This document shows, piece after piece, positions 7,058 through 14,668 of a stretch of 14,683 nucleotides of DNA. Origin of the DNA: an uncultured Rhodospirillaceae bacterium (GTDB taxonomy: Bacteria; Pseudomonadota; Alphaproteobacteria; CAAGCB01; CAG-977); the NCBI GenBank assembly GCA_900553035.1, contig USCC01000051.1:1-14683 (forward strand), given 5' to 3'. Position numbers and translations under genes: made by a program. The first letter of the stretch is position 1, and each line of letters opens with the position of its first letter. The notes below the pieces were generated by a model. The model saw nothing but the letters and a program-made list of their open reading frames with translations, did no database searches and had not been told where the DNA came from.

Positions 7058-7077
7058 AGGAATACAAGCACAAAAAC

Positions 7078-7701
7078 ATGACTGATTATTTTGTTTACCG
7101 GGCGCCGGTTCCTTATCCGGTTTCCCTTGAAATCATGGAAAAAGCGGCTTTTGAAATTGCGGCCGGACGTCGGAAAGAAACGGTGCTTCTTCTGGAACAT
7201 CCGGCGCTTTACACGGCGGGCATCCACGCGGCGGAAGACGAGCTTCTGAGCCGTCAGCTTCCGGTTTTCAAAACAGACCGCGGAGGAAAATACACCTTCC
7301 ACGGGCCGGGACAGCGGGTGATGTACGTCCTGCTGAACCTGCGTGCAAGAAAAACGGCGCCGCGCGATTTCGTATGGGGGCTGGAGGAAACGGGTCTGCG
7401 TGCGCTGGCGGATTTCGGCCTTAAGGCCGGGCGGCGCGACGGACGAGTCGGGCTGTGGATTGAAACGCCGGACGGGCGGGAAAGCAAAATCGCGGCTCTG
7501 GGCGTCCGCATCCGCCGAGGCGTCACACTTCACGGCATGGCCATCAACATCTGCCCTGATCTTTCTCTTTTTTCCGGAATCATTCCCTGCGGCATCCGGG
7601 AATACGGAGTGGCTTCCATGGCCGGTTGCGGCATCCGAACGACATCTGCGGCCATGCTGGATGATTCGCTGATGAAGCATTTCAACGAGATTTTCGGATA
7701 A
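7078..7701 (+). CDS. lipB: Octanoyl-[ACP]:protein N-octanoyltransferase
   Basis: LipB moves octanoate from acyl carrier protein to lipoyl-domain lysines (pyruvate and 2-oxoglutarate dehydrogenases, glycine cleavage H), after which LipA adds the sulfurs. The 207-residue length is normal. Family signatures are RGGKYTFHGPGQ (68-79), ESKIAALGVRIRRGVTLHG (135-153) with catalytic Lys137, and SGIIPCGI (166-173) with the acyl-thioester Cys171. It stands alone on the plus strand between tRNA-Leu and the repeat array. GGAGG ends 17 nt before the ATG, unusually far, and I see no better start nearer to it. No lipA is in the window. Confidence 0.96.
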   Translation: MTDYFVYRAPVPYPVSLEIMEKAAFEIAAGRRKETVLLLEHPALYTAGIHAAEDELLSRQLPVFKTDRGGKYTFHGPGQRVMYVLLNLRARKTAPRDFVWGLEETGLRALADFGLKAGRRDGRVGLWIETPDGRESKIAALGVRIRRGVTLHGMAINICPDLSLFSGIIPCGIREYGVASMAGCGIRTTSAAMLDDSLMKHFNEIFG

Positions 7702-7775
7702 CCTCCGGAATCCCCCTGCCAACATCTGCCGTTCTTTCTTTTTCCCGGGAGCATCCCCTGCGTCCGCCGTTGAAA

Positions 7776-8193
7776 CCATTCGGACAACGCCCCGCCAAAC
7801 GATTCCCGACCGTACGAGCATCAACACCTGTTTTTTCGGCAGAGTTCCCCGCGACTATCGGCATCATTTTATTGCCGGAAAAACTTACAAATGACAACCT
7901 CAATCCTGCCAAGCTTTTCTTCTGCAGAGACCATCGCCATACTTCCCGGCTCCGCGAGCACCAATATCTACCCCCATCTCTTCCGGCACGTTTCATCGGG
8001 ATTACGGCATCATTTTATGGCCGGAGAAACTTACAAATGACAACCTCAATCCTGCTAAGCTTTTCTTCTGCAGAGACCATCGCCATGTCTCTCGGCTCAG
8101 CAAGAACCAACATCTACTCGCATCTCTTCCGGCACGTTTCATCGGGATTACGTGTATAAATTCCACGACCGCCGGAGCCATTCGGACAACGCC
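7776..8193. repeat. Mosaic intergenic repeat array with 146-bp unit
   Basis: Two close copies of a 146-bp unit lie at about 7860-8005 and 8006-8151 (shared GGCATCATTTTAT, ACTTACAAATGACAACCTCA, AAGCTTTTCTTCTGCAGAGA). A diverged partial unit lies just left of them (about 7801-7859). A second module, CCATTCGGACAACGCC plus an AAACGAT..CCC tail, flanks the array at 7776-7791 and 8178-8193. Each unit boundary carries complementary arms: TTTTTCGGCA/TGCCGGAAAAA (7832-7841, 7873-7883), TTCCGGC/GCCGGAG (7981-7987, 8020-8026) and again (8127-8133, 8171-8177). The period is not a multiple of three, so the open plus frame across it (7770-8159) changes frame between copies and is not a gene. From 8194 to 8362 nothing else is evident. 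Confidence 0.88.
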
Positions 8194-8362
8194 TTCTCAA
8201 ACGATCCCGGATGAAACATTTTCACATTGCCTCCGGATGAACGCTGACGTCACAGCCGTTATGACAGGCGCTTTTCTTTTCCGACCCCATTTCCGCAGTG
8301 TCCGGCGTGATTTTTATCCTCTCGGACGTCATGAAACGTTCCCGTTCGAACTTTGACGGGAT

Positions 8363-8659
8363 TCAGACGGTTCTTTTCTGCTCAAACACACCGTCAACAA
8401 CTTCTTCCATGGGAGCGTCCGGCGCCAGCTGATATTCGATTTTCGTCACAAAAGCACGCGGCGACCCCCGGCGGCAGGCCTGAAACATATCCCGGACGAC
8501 CGCTTCATCGCCTTTAAAAACCGCTTCGACCGTTCCGTCCACACGATTGCGCACCCAGCCGGACAAGCCTCTTGCCCGCGCTTCGGACATGGTCCACTGG
8601 CGGTAAAAAACACCCTGTACGCGCCCGTGAATCCGCACATGCGCCACTTCTTCGGTCAT
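8363..8659 (-). CDS. acyP: Acylphosphatase
   Basis: This 98-residue enzyme hydrolyses acyl phosphates such as acetyl phosphate or 1,3-bisphosphoglycerate. The signature GRVQGVFYR (12-20) holds catalytic Arg20, and GWVRN (34-38) holds catalytic Asn38, followed by DGTVEAVFKG. All the usual core elements are present. It is the last gene of the rarA operon: its ATG lies 1 nt after the TGA of the ATP12 gene, and the GGAGG ribosome site lies inside the end of that gene, so translation is probably coupled. I see no clear intrinsic terminator between its stop codon and the repeat array. Its physiological role in bacteria is poorly defined. Confidence 0.95.
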   Translation of the reverse strand: MTEEVAHVRIHGRVQGVFYRQWTMSEARARGLSGWVRNRVDGTVEAVFKGDEAVVRDMFQACRRGSPRAFVTKIEYQLAPDAPMEEVVDGVFEQKRTV

Positions 8660-8660
8660 T

Positions 8661-9362
8661 TCATCCTCCGTTATGCATCTTCAGAACCGACGCGGCCAGA
8701 AGAACATCTTTTTTCCGCGCCTCTCTTGCTTTAACAGCTTCCTCATCGGAAGTCCAAAACTGATTCTGGAACACCTCTTCCAGACAGGAAAGCTCAAATG
8801 CTTCTCCCGCTTCCATCCGGCCTTCCAGAACGGCCAGCGCCAGAAGAGCCGACTGGCATCCGCCGGAAATCAGATGGACACACGCCAGCGGTATGGATTC
8901 CAGCTCATCCAGACGCTTTTCCAGATAAGCTTTTGTTTCATCCGCCAGTGCCGGCACAGACAGTTCCTGCGTCGGCCGGAAAGCGCATCCTCGCTCGTTG
9001 GCCCAGTCAATCAGCGGCTGCCATTTCTCTTTCTGAAGAAGCACAAGAGCCGCAGGATACGGCGCCCAAAAACACAGGACGTCCGTACGGGCTCCTTCAA
9101 TAATCCGGGCGGTGACCGCATGCCTCTGTTCCGAAGTCAGAGCCGCGGCTCCCATCGTCAAGGCCGTCAGCGGCAACGCGGAAAGATCAAACTCCTCTCC
9201 GGTTTCCTGCCATTCCCGGGCGACCTCATCGGCCAGAACCCGTGAAGACAGGATAAACTCCGTTTTCGACACCCGGTTTTTCAGCGGCCGCCCGTCCAGC
9301 AGGATACAAAATCCGCCGGACGGAAGAACCGATGCTTCGGCCTTCTGGAAAAAACGCCGCAT
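8661..9362 (-). CDS. ATP12-family F1-ATPase assembly chaperone
   Basis: A 233-residue protein of the ATP12 family, which in mitochondria binds the F1 alpha subunit during ATP synthase assembly and in bacteria is found mainly in alphaproteobacteria. The N-terminus (RRFFQKAE..GFCILLDGRPLK) matches the family opening. The region LADEVAREWQ..FDLSALPLTAL (43-67) and RTDVLCFWA (92-100), then SGGCQSALLALAV (166-178) and a C-terminal EVFQNQFW (196-203), follow the expected order. I chose ATG 9362: the family homology begins there, GGTAGGG precedes it, and it lies 7 nt after the upstream stop. A longer reading to 9467 would overlap the asmA-family gene with unrelated Arg-rich sequence. No F1Fo genes are in the window. 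Confidence 0.9.
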   Translation of the reverse strand: MRRFFQKAEASVLPSGGFCILLDGRPLKNRVSKTEFILSSRVLADEVAREWQETGEEFDLSALPLTALTMGAAALTSEQRHAVTARIIEGARTDVLCFWAPYPAALVLLQKEKWQPLIDWANERGCAFRPTQELSVPALADETKAYLEKRLDELESIPLACVHLISGGCQSALLALAVLEGRMEAGEAFELSCLEEVFQNQFWTSDEEAVKAREARKKDVLLAASVLKMHNGG

Positions 9363-9369
9363 GCCGTCC

Positions 9370-11712
9370 CTACCGTGCCTGAGGCGCCGGAGCCTGTGCG
9401 GGAACCACTCCGGAACCGAAGACTCCCTCAAGGAAACGTCCGAGCTGTTCCTCGGCCGCCCGGACATCCTGACCGGCCGCGGCGCCGGCCTGAGCCGCCT
9501 GCTTTTCCCGCGGCGTTTTCGGTTCCGGAATTGCGGCTCCGCCTTTCAGAGCGGTCCGGCACGGTTCAATCAGTGTCAGTCCCGCCTGAGCCTGCGCGGC
9601 TTTTTTTCCGCCCATGATGTACGCCATGCCGACAGACAGGGCATTGTTCATTACCTGCTGTGAATCAATGACCACATCGGGCTGCAGAAGCGTGCCATGG
9701 ATCGAGAAGACTCCCGAAACAGCGCTGAGCAGGCTGGAGGAATCAAAGGCCAAAATCATGGAAGCGTCCATTTTTTCGGTTTTCAGATTAACATCGCCGT
9801 TGATCTGAAGCTGAGCCCCCACTGTTTGAGCCGCAATCTGCTGACGGCTGGAAACGATCCCGTCTTTAAGGGGCACATTGACCACAAGGCATTTCATCTG
9901 AAGCGCCCCGTTTTCGTCAAAGAAACCGTCCGGCAGATAGGATTGGAACAGCAGGGCCCCGCCGGCATCCGCCGTCACATTTTCAACATTGACAAAAAAT
10001 CTGCCGTTCAGAGCGCCGACAATATCCGCAACAGAAGCTCCCCCCGCCGAATCCAGGCGCACATCCGCGTTCAACATCCCCGTTGTCACACCACTTTTGG
10101 CCAGAAACCGGGAAAGTGGCATGTCAGAGGCCTTGATTTCCGCACGGACACGGCCGATTTTCGGATCTGCTCCCACCGCCTCGGCCGAAGCCCGAACACT
10201 CAGAAAGTCCGAAACCTTAAACCCGGGCAGATTGAATACGCCGTCCTTCAGCGAGGCCTTCAAAGTAACGTGCCCCAAATCCGTCGTATCGGCGGCAATC
10301 AGCTGCTTGACGTCGAACTGCAGTGAAGCGTTCATTTTCTTCAGCAGTCCCACCGGCAGAGGCGCCGGAGAAAAAAGCTGCGTTCTGGCCGGCTTCGGCG
10401 GCCGGGCTTTCGCCTGCGCCTGTGCTTCGGCCATCTGAACCGCCGTCGGAGGCTGCGGCGGCGTCCTGGGTGCCGGGCGTATCAGATCCGCCAGATCAAT
10501 CCTGTCAGACGTCAGAACCACCTCGGCCGAAAGGGGATCAGCGGTGTTGACCGTGACAGAACCGCTCAGATTCGAGCGGGCCGCGCGAACCGAAAGGTCG
10601 CTCAGCCGGAAAATCCCGTCCGAGGCCGTCGCCAGCGCGGAAATATAGACCGGAGGCAGGAAAAGGTCGGGAAGCCCTTTGACCGACGCCGTATTGACAA
10701 TGTTCGCCGTGATCTGAACAGAAACATTCCCGGGCGGATTCAGACGCCCGGCCGAACCGGACATTTTGACCAGAACCGTTTCATCGCGCCCAACGGAAAG
10801 ATTGAACGACGGGACGGACAGGCTGTCCGGTACGCCCGCGAGCTGAACCGATACATTGAAGTTTTTAAAATCCGGAAGATCAAATCCCGCAAACGCGGCC
10901 AGCTTTGCCAGATCGGCCCCCTGCGCCTTAAAGAGCGCCTGCAGATCCTCGACGCGGCGCGGGTTTCTGATCGAAGCCGTCAGGCTGGCGTGCGTGTTCA
11001 ATCCCTGCACAATCAGGTTGACATGATACGGATCCGTCGGATTCAACAATCCGGTCAGCGGGTCAAGATCGCCGGAAGCCGTCACGGCCTCCCCCTGCAT
11101 CGCTGTCTTCATCATCAGGCGGACTTTTCCGTCCGTTTCCGTCAGCCGCAGTTCATCCAGCATGACGTCAAATGTCCGACCCGTACGCCTGTCGGAAAAA
11201 TCAACGCGGGCGTTTTTAAATTCGATTGTGCCGATTTCAATGCTCTTCAGCCGGCTTTCAGCGGATTTTTCGGACACTGTCGAGTCCGAACCCGCCGGCT
11301 GTTCGGCCGGCTCGGAAACGGCGGCCGTACTGAATGTCCAGTTATTTTCTCCATCTGCTCCGATTTCCAGGTTCGTGACGCTGTTCTCGAGCAGGAAGTG
11401 CCGGATCTTAATCTTTTTCCGCAAAAGAGGCAGAAGAGAAACGCCGATATCCAGACGTCCGACCTGAATCATTGTCGGCGTTGACGCCCAGGACGGATTC
11501 GACAGTTTTACGTCCGTCACCAAAAAAGACGGCGAAAACGAAATATGCAGTTTCATTTCGCCGGCGATGCTCAGATCCCGCCCGGTCGCATTTTTAACGG
11601 CCTGGACGATTTCCTTTTTATAGGCATTGACGTCGAAACGTTTTAAAGCAACATAGCCGGCGGCGCCTAAAAGAATAATGAAAGCGGCAAGGAACAGAAA
11701 AAATTTTTTCAT
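9370..11712 (-). CDS. AsmA family envelope-biogenesis protein
   Basis: A 780-residue AsmA-like protein. Residues 2-22 form a single N-terminal membrane anchor after MKK, and the rest should lie in the periplasm. The N-terminal domain has the AsmA pattern RDLSIAGEMKLHISFSPSF (45-63) and LSNPSWA (70-76). Long beta-strand-rich repeats follow, broken by an Ala/Pro/Gln-rich linker (about 413-450). The C-terminal AsmA_2-like part ends near the VNLKTEKMDASM..GTLLQPDV region (641-680), followed by PCRTALKGG and an Ala/Gln-rich tail. AsmA proteins are linked to phospholipid transport and outer-membrane homeostasis. It starts 12 nt after rluC with AGGAG 9 nt before the ATG, and ends 7 nt before the ATP12 gene. 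It belongs to no obvious pathway with its neighbours. Confidence 0.9.
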   Translation of the reverse strand: MKKFFLFLAAFIILLGAAGYVALKRFDVNAYKKEIVQAVKNATGRDLSIAGEMKLHISFSPSFLVTDVKLSNPSWASTPTMIQVGRLDIGVSLLPLLRKKIKIRHFLLENSVTNLEIGADGENNWTFSTAAVSEPAEQPAGSDSTVSEKSAESRLKSIEIGTIEFKNARVDFSDRRTGRTFDVMLDELRLTETDGKVRLMMKTAMQGEAVTASGDLDPLTGLLNPTDPYHVNLIVQGLNTHASLTASIRNPRRVEDLQALFKAQGADLAKLAAFAGFDLPDFKNFNVSVQLAGVPDSLSVPSFNLSVGRDETVLVKMSGSAGRLNPPGNVSVQITANIVNTASVKGLPDLFLPPVYISALATASDGIFRLSDLSVRAARSNLSGSVTVNTADPLSAEVVLTSDRIDLADLIRPAPRTPPQPPTAVQMAEAQAQAKARPPKPARTQLFSPAPLPVGLLKKMNASLQFDVKQLIAADTTDLGHVTLKASLKDGVFNLPGFKVSDFLSVRASAEAVGADPKIGRVRAEIKASDMPLSRFLAKSGVTTGMLNADVRLDSAGGASVADIVGALNGRFFVNVENVTADAGGALLFQSYLPDGFFDENGALQMKCLVVNVPLKDGIVSSRQQIAAQTVGAQLQINGDVNLKTEKMDASMILAFDSSSLLSAVSGVFSIHGTLLQPDVVIDSQQVMNNALSVGMAYIMGGKKAAQAQAGLTLIEPCRTALKGGAAIPEPKTPREKQAAQAGAAAGQDVRAAEEQLGRFLEGVFGSGVVPAQAPAPQAR

Positions 11713-11724
11713 CCGGATATTCTC

Positions 11725-12726
11725 CTACACGGGAAATTTACGAAACGGGTTTTCGGGCTTTTTATAGGCAAACCCGAGGAAGTCAAAACTGTCGGCCATC
11801 CGATCCGAAAGCGGCGCATAAACCTCCAGCACGCCGCCGGAAGGATGGGGCATCATCAGGGCGCGTGCATGCAGGTGCAGCTCGTCCCCATGCGCCAGAT
11901 ACGAGGCATTTCCGCCGTCCCGGCCATATTTGCCGTCCCCGACAATCGGATGCCCCATAAACGCACAGTGTACGCGAAGCTGGTGCGTACGCCCGCTCAG
12001 CGGCATCAGCTCAAGCCATGCGGCTTTCTGATACGCTTCATCCACCACGCGGTACAGCGTCACGGCGCTCTGACCGTTCTTTTCGTCCACACAGACGGAT
12101 TCGCCGCCCCGTTCGCCCGAGCGTTTCAACAGCTTTGCACTGATTTTGCCCTCTTTTAATTCTGGCACGCCGACCACCAAAGCCCAATATATCTTTTTGG
12201 CATCTCTGGAACGGAACGCTTCGGCCAGCTTTGCCGCCGCCGCCGGTGTTCGCCCCAGAACAAGCACGCCGCTGGTATCCTTGTCCAGCCGGTGAACCAG
12301 ACGCGGGTTTTCGTCCTTTTCAAAGCGCAGAGCCGACAGCATCCCGTCCAGATGACGGGTCAGGCCGCTTCCGCCCTGAACCGCCAGACCGGCCGGCTTG
12401 TTCAGGACAATGACGTCCTTGTCCTTATATAGAATCAGATTTTGCACAAAAGCCGCGTCCTTTTCCGACACTTCAGCGCTTTCCCGGCGGATTTTGGCCG
12501 CCCCCATCGGCGATCCCTTTTCCGGAAGCGGCGGAATACGAATGATCTGACCCGCCGTCAGACGCTGGTTCGCTTCGGCTTTTTTTCCATCGACCCGTAT
12601 CTGTTTTAAACGCAGAAGCTTCTGAAGCTGTCCCTGCGTCAACTGCGGATAATGCCGCCGGAACCACCGATCCAGACGGACTTCACCTTCGTCCGCGGAC
12701 ACTTCCGCCTGACTGACGCCGTTCAT
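11725..12726 (-). CDS. rluC: RluA-family 23S rRNA pseudouridine synthase (RluC-like)
   Basis: A 333-residue pseudouridine synthase. An S4 RNA-binding domain (about 16-66, RLDRWFRRHYPQ..IRVDG) precedes the catalytic domain. Catalytic Asp148 lies in HRLDKDTSG (145-153). Other family blocks are VLNKPAGLAVQGG (107-119), GRTHQLRVH (245-253) and GHPIVGDGKYG (258-268). Enzymes of this class modify uridines in 23S rRNA. The RluC name reflects the S4-containing architecture and the usual rarA-rluC pairing; sequence alone does not prove the target sites. Its ATG overlaps the rarA TGA by 4 nt (ATGA), implying translational coupling. Confidence 0.92.
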   Translation of the reverse strand: MNGVSQAEVSADEGEVRLDRWFRRHYPQLTQGQLQKLLRLKQIRVDGKKAEANQRLTAGQIIRIPPLPEKGSPMGAAKIRRESAEVSEKDAAFVQNLILYKDKDVIVLNKPAGLAVQGGSGLTRHLDGMLSALRFEKDENPRLVHRLDKDTSGVLVLGRTPAAAAKLAEAFRSRDAKKIYWALVVGVPELKEGKISAKLLKRSGERGGESVCVDEKNGQSAVTLYRVVDEAYQKAAWLELMPLSGRTHQLRVHCAFMGHPIVGDGKYGRDGGNASYLAHGDELHLHARALMMPHPSGGVLEVYAPLSDRMADSFDFLGFAYKKPENPFRKFPV

Positions 12727-14030
12727 TTTTCTTTTCCTTTCTCAGCTCTCAGCCGCTCCCAATAAGCCAGCCGTTTGATGATTTCACGTTCAAAACCGCG
12801 TTCGACCGGATGATACAGCTTCCGCCGCCCCATCCCGTCGGGGAAATAATTTGCTCCCGAAAAGCCGTCCGCCGTATCGGGGTCGTATTCGTACCCCCTG
12901 TTGTACCCCAGCTCTTTCATCAGCTTTGTCGGGGCGTTCAGAATGTTCATCGGCGGCGTCAGTGACCCTGTTTCCCGCGCCGCTTTCCGCGCCGCGTCCC
13001 AGGCTCGGTACGCGCCGATCGACTTCGGAGCGGTTCCCAGGTAGATCACCAGTTGCGCCAGCGCAAGGTCGCCTTCCGGAGACCCCAGACGTTCATACGC
13101 CTCCCACGCGGCCACCGCCTGCGTCAGAGCCGCCGGATCCGCCAGTCCGATATCTTCGACCGCGAAACGCGTCAGGCGCCGGAAAATATATTTCGGATCC
13201 TCGCCGGCTTCCATCATGCGCGCCACCCAGTACAACGCCGCGTCCGGGTCAGAGCCGCGCAAAGACTTGTGCACGGCGGAAATCAGGTTGTAATGGCCGT
13301 CCCGATCCTTGTCATAAACGGCGGGTCGGCGACTGACGACCTGAACCAGCTTTTCGGTGCTCAGCGGTCCCCCGGCCAGATCGCGTTCCGGAAGGTCAAA
13401 CAGCGTTTCAAGCATATTGCCCAGATATCGGCCGTCCCCGTCGGCCATCGCCTTCAGCGCACCGCGGGCGTCTTCCTGTACCGGCAACCGGCGTTCGACG
13501 ATTTTTTCCGCCCGCTCAATAATCTTTTCCAGCGATTCATCGTTCAGGCGGTTCAGAACGAAAACCTTGCACCGCGACAGCAGAGCGGCATTCAGTTCAA
13601 ATGAGGGATTTTCCGTTGTCGCCCCGACAAGAACAACCGTGCCGTCTTCGACATAAGGCAGAAAGCCGTCCTGCTGGGAACGGTTGAAACGGTGAATTTC
13701 GTCAACGAACAGAATTGTGCCGCGCCCGACCTGACGACGCTGTTTCGCCGCATCGAAAATCTTTCTTAAATCCGCGACGCCGGAAAACACGGCCGAAATC
13801 GGTTCAAAATGCATGTCCGTGTGGTGCGCCAGCAGACGCGCAATCGTTGTTTTGCCGCATCCCGGAGGCCCCCACAGGACAAAAGAGGAGAGCTTCCCCG
13901 AAATCAGCATGCGTCCCAAAGGAGCGTCCGCGGACAGCAGATGATCCTGCCCGACGACGTCTTCAATCGTTTCCGGACGGAGTTTGTCGGCCAGGGGACG
14001 GCCGACGGTATTGTCAAACAAAGACGGCAC
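12723..14030 (-). CDS. rarA: Replication-associated recombination protein A (MgsA/WRNIP1 family ATPase)
   Basis: RarA is a clamp-loader-like AAA+ ATPase acting at stalled replication forks. The 435-residue length is typical. N-terminal PLADKLRPETIEDVVGQDHL (12-31) precedes Walker A GPPGCGKT (54-61), Walker B ILFVDEIH (106-113), sensor GATTENPSFE (137-146) and the arginine-finger block LLSRC (150-154). The C-terminal tetramerisation part includes ISAVHKSLRGSDPDAALYW and the Lys/Tyr-rich end DGMGRRKLYHPVERGFE. The start is GTG (14030) with AAGGA about 9 nt upstream. It is the first gene of the operon running to acylphosphatase. Its promoter must lie within 14031-14160, but I see no convincing -35/-10 pair there. 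Confidence 0.97.
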   Translation of the reverse strand: MPSLFDNTVGRPLADKLRPETIEDVVGQDHLLSADAPLGRMLISGKLSSFVLWGPPGCGKTTIARLLAHHTDMHFEPISAVFSGVADLRKIFDAAKQRRQVGRGTILFVDEIHRFNRSQQDGFLPYVEDGTVVLVGATTENPSFELNAALLSRCKVFVLNRLNDESLEKIIERAEKIVERRLPVQEDARGALKAMADGDGRYLGNMLETLFDLPERDLAGGPLSTEKLVQVVSRRPAVYDKDRDGHYNLISAVHKSLRGSDPDAALYWVARMMEAGEDPKYIFRRLTRFAVEDIGLADPAALTQAVAAWEAYERLGSPEGDLALAQLVIYLGTAPKSIGAYRAWDAARKAARETGSLTPPMNILNAPTKLMKELGYNRGYEYDPDTADGFSGANYFPDGMGRRKLYHPVERGFEREIIKRLAYWERLRAEKGKEK

Positions 14031-14172
14031 GGTGGGTTTTCCTTATCATCAACTGTCTTTTGTTGTACCAAATCCGCGTTTGTTTTTCATCTGTTCTTTT
14101 GTTTGAGGGCCTTTTTTTCATTCTTTCCGCTTCGGCCGCCTTTCTTTTCGGCGTTCTGCGGCGGTTCCGGGC

Positions 14173-14205
14173 AAAAGAAAACCCCCGTCCGCAAGGGAGG
14201 GGGCT
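14173..14205 (-). terminator. Intrinsic terminator of the small unknown gene
   Basis: CCCCC (14182-14186) pairs with GGGGG (14199-14203), continued after one mismatch by TCC/GGG around a GCAA loop. On the minus strand the stem is followed by TTTTCTTTT. It lies about 25 nt after the stop codon of the gene ending at 14228, separating it from rarA. Confidence 0.8.
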
Positions 14206-14227
14206 TTCGTGAAAATATATCCGCCGT

Positions 14228-14455
14228 TCAGCGGCCGAGGCCTTTCTTCGCCAGCGAAACCGGAGTCACGATGCCGCCCGGATTTCCCATTCCCGATGCG
14301 TAAAGCTGGGCGATCATTTCCCTGTCCAGATTCTGGCAGTATTCTCGAAACGTCTCTGGATGCTCTTTCTCTGCAAAATAGAGATCACGGTAAAAAATCT
14401 CATCCTGTTCGTAAGAATGTATGTAATTCTGAAATTCACTTCTGGTTAATTTCAT
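14228..14455 (-). CDS. Small hypothetical protein (75 residues)
   Basis: I do not recognise this protein. It is highly charged: residues 1-50 look helical and carry many Glu, Tyr and Phe residues (for example IHSYEQDEIFYRDLYFAEKE). The C-terminal 25 residues are glycine-rich and basic (GMGNPGGIVTP..KKGLGR). There is no signal peptide or membrane segment, and only one cysteine. The case for a real gene is good: GAGG 9 nt before the ATG, a TATACT -10-like box upstream, an intrinsic terminator just after it, and no longer gene overlapping. It is divergent from the gene starting at 14669 and precedes rarA. It might be a small regulatory or toxin-type protein, but nothing in the sequence shows that. 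Confidence 0.72.
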   Translation of the reverse strand: MKLTRSEFQNYIHSYEQDEIFYRDLYFAEKEHPETFREYCQNLDREMIAQLYASGMGNPGGIVTPVSLAKKGLGR

Positions 14456-14491
14456 AGTACAATCCTCATTGCGTTGTCTGTAGATAAGCTG

Positions 14492-14497
14492 AGTATA
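14492..14497 (-). promoter_or_regulatory. Candidate -10 box (TATACT) for the small unknown gene
   Basis: TATACT reads on the minus strand, matching five of six consensus positions and leaving a leader of about 30 nt. The 17-bp position upstream carries only a TTTTCT-like sequence, a poor -35 box, so the promoter may be weak or activator-dependent. Confidence 0.35.
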
Positions 14498-14573
14498 CCA
14501 TATCTGATTTTATAAGAAAAGCAATAACTGCCCGAAGATACATTAGAAAAGATCATATTTTCCCGAAAATAAA

Positions 14574-14608
14574 TCGTAAAAAAAATCAGTATTTCGTAAA
14601 AAAAATCA
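14574..14608. repeat. Twin 15-bp direct repeats TCGTAAAAAAAATCA, 20-bp period
   Basis: Identical copies lie at 14574-14588 and 14594-14608, each with an A8 tract. The 20-bp period places the tracts on the same DNA face, two helical turns apart. Shorter A tracts at about 14566, 14618 and 14626 continue the pattern. The pair ends 3 bp before a -35-like box, so it may be an activator or UP-type site, or intrinsically curved DNA. Confidence 0.85.
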
Positions 14609-14611
14609 CAA

Positions 14612-14640
14612 TTGGAGAAAACGCCAAAAAAGGGTAAAGT
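14612..14640 (+). promoter_or_regulatory. Candidate promoter for the gene at the right edge
   Basis: TTGGAG (14612-14617) and TAAAGT (14635-14640) are separated by exactly 17 bp, matching the consensus at three and four of six positions. Transcription would start near 14647, about 22 nt before the chosen start codon. The twin repeats lie directly upstream. Confidence 0.4.
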
Positions 14641-14668
14641 AAAACCATAAAAGACGGAGGTAATGAAA

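Noticed and set aside
7770..8159. 129-codon plus-strand frame over the repeat array
   Set aside because: The 146-bp period shifts frame between copies, so the same DNA gives unrelated peptides; not protein-coding repeats.
8245..8252. Perfect palindrome TGACGTCA
   Set aside because: It lies past the 3' end of the acylphosphatase gene with no promoter nearby; an 8-bp palindrome is expected by chance in a window of this size.
8341..8360. CCCGT/ACGGG inverted repeat after acylphosphatase as an operon terminator
   Set aside because: Only a 5-bp stem with a 10-nt loop and no U run on the minus strand, so it does not meet the form of an intrinsic terminator.
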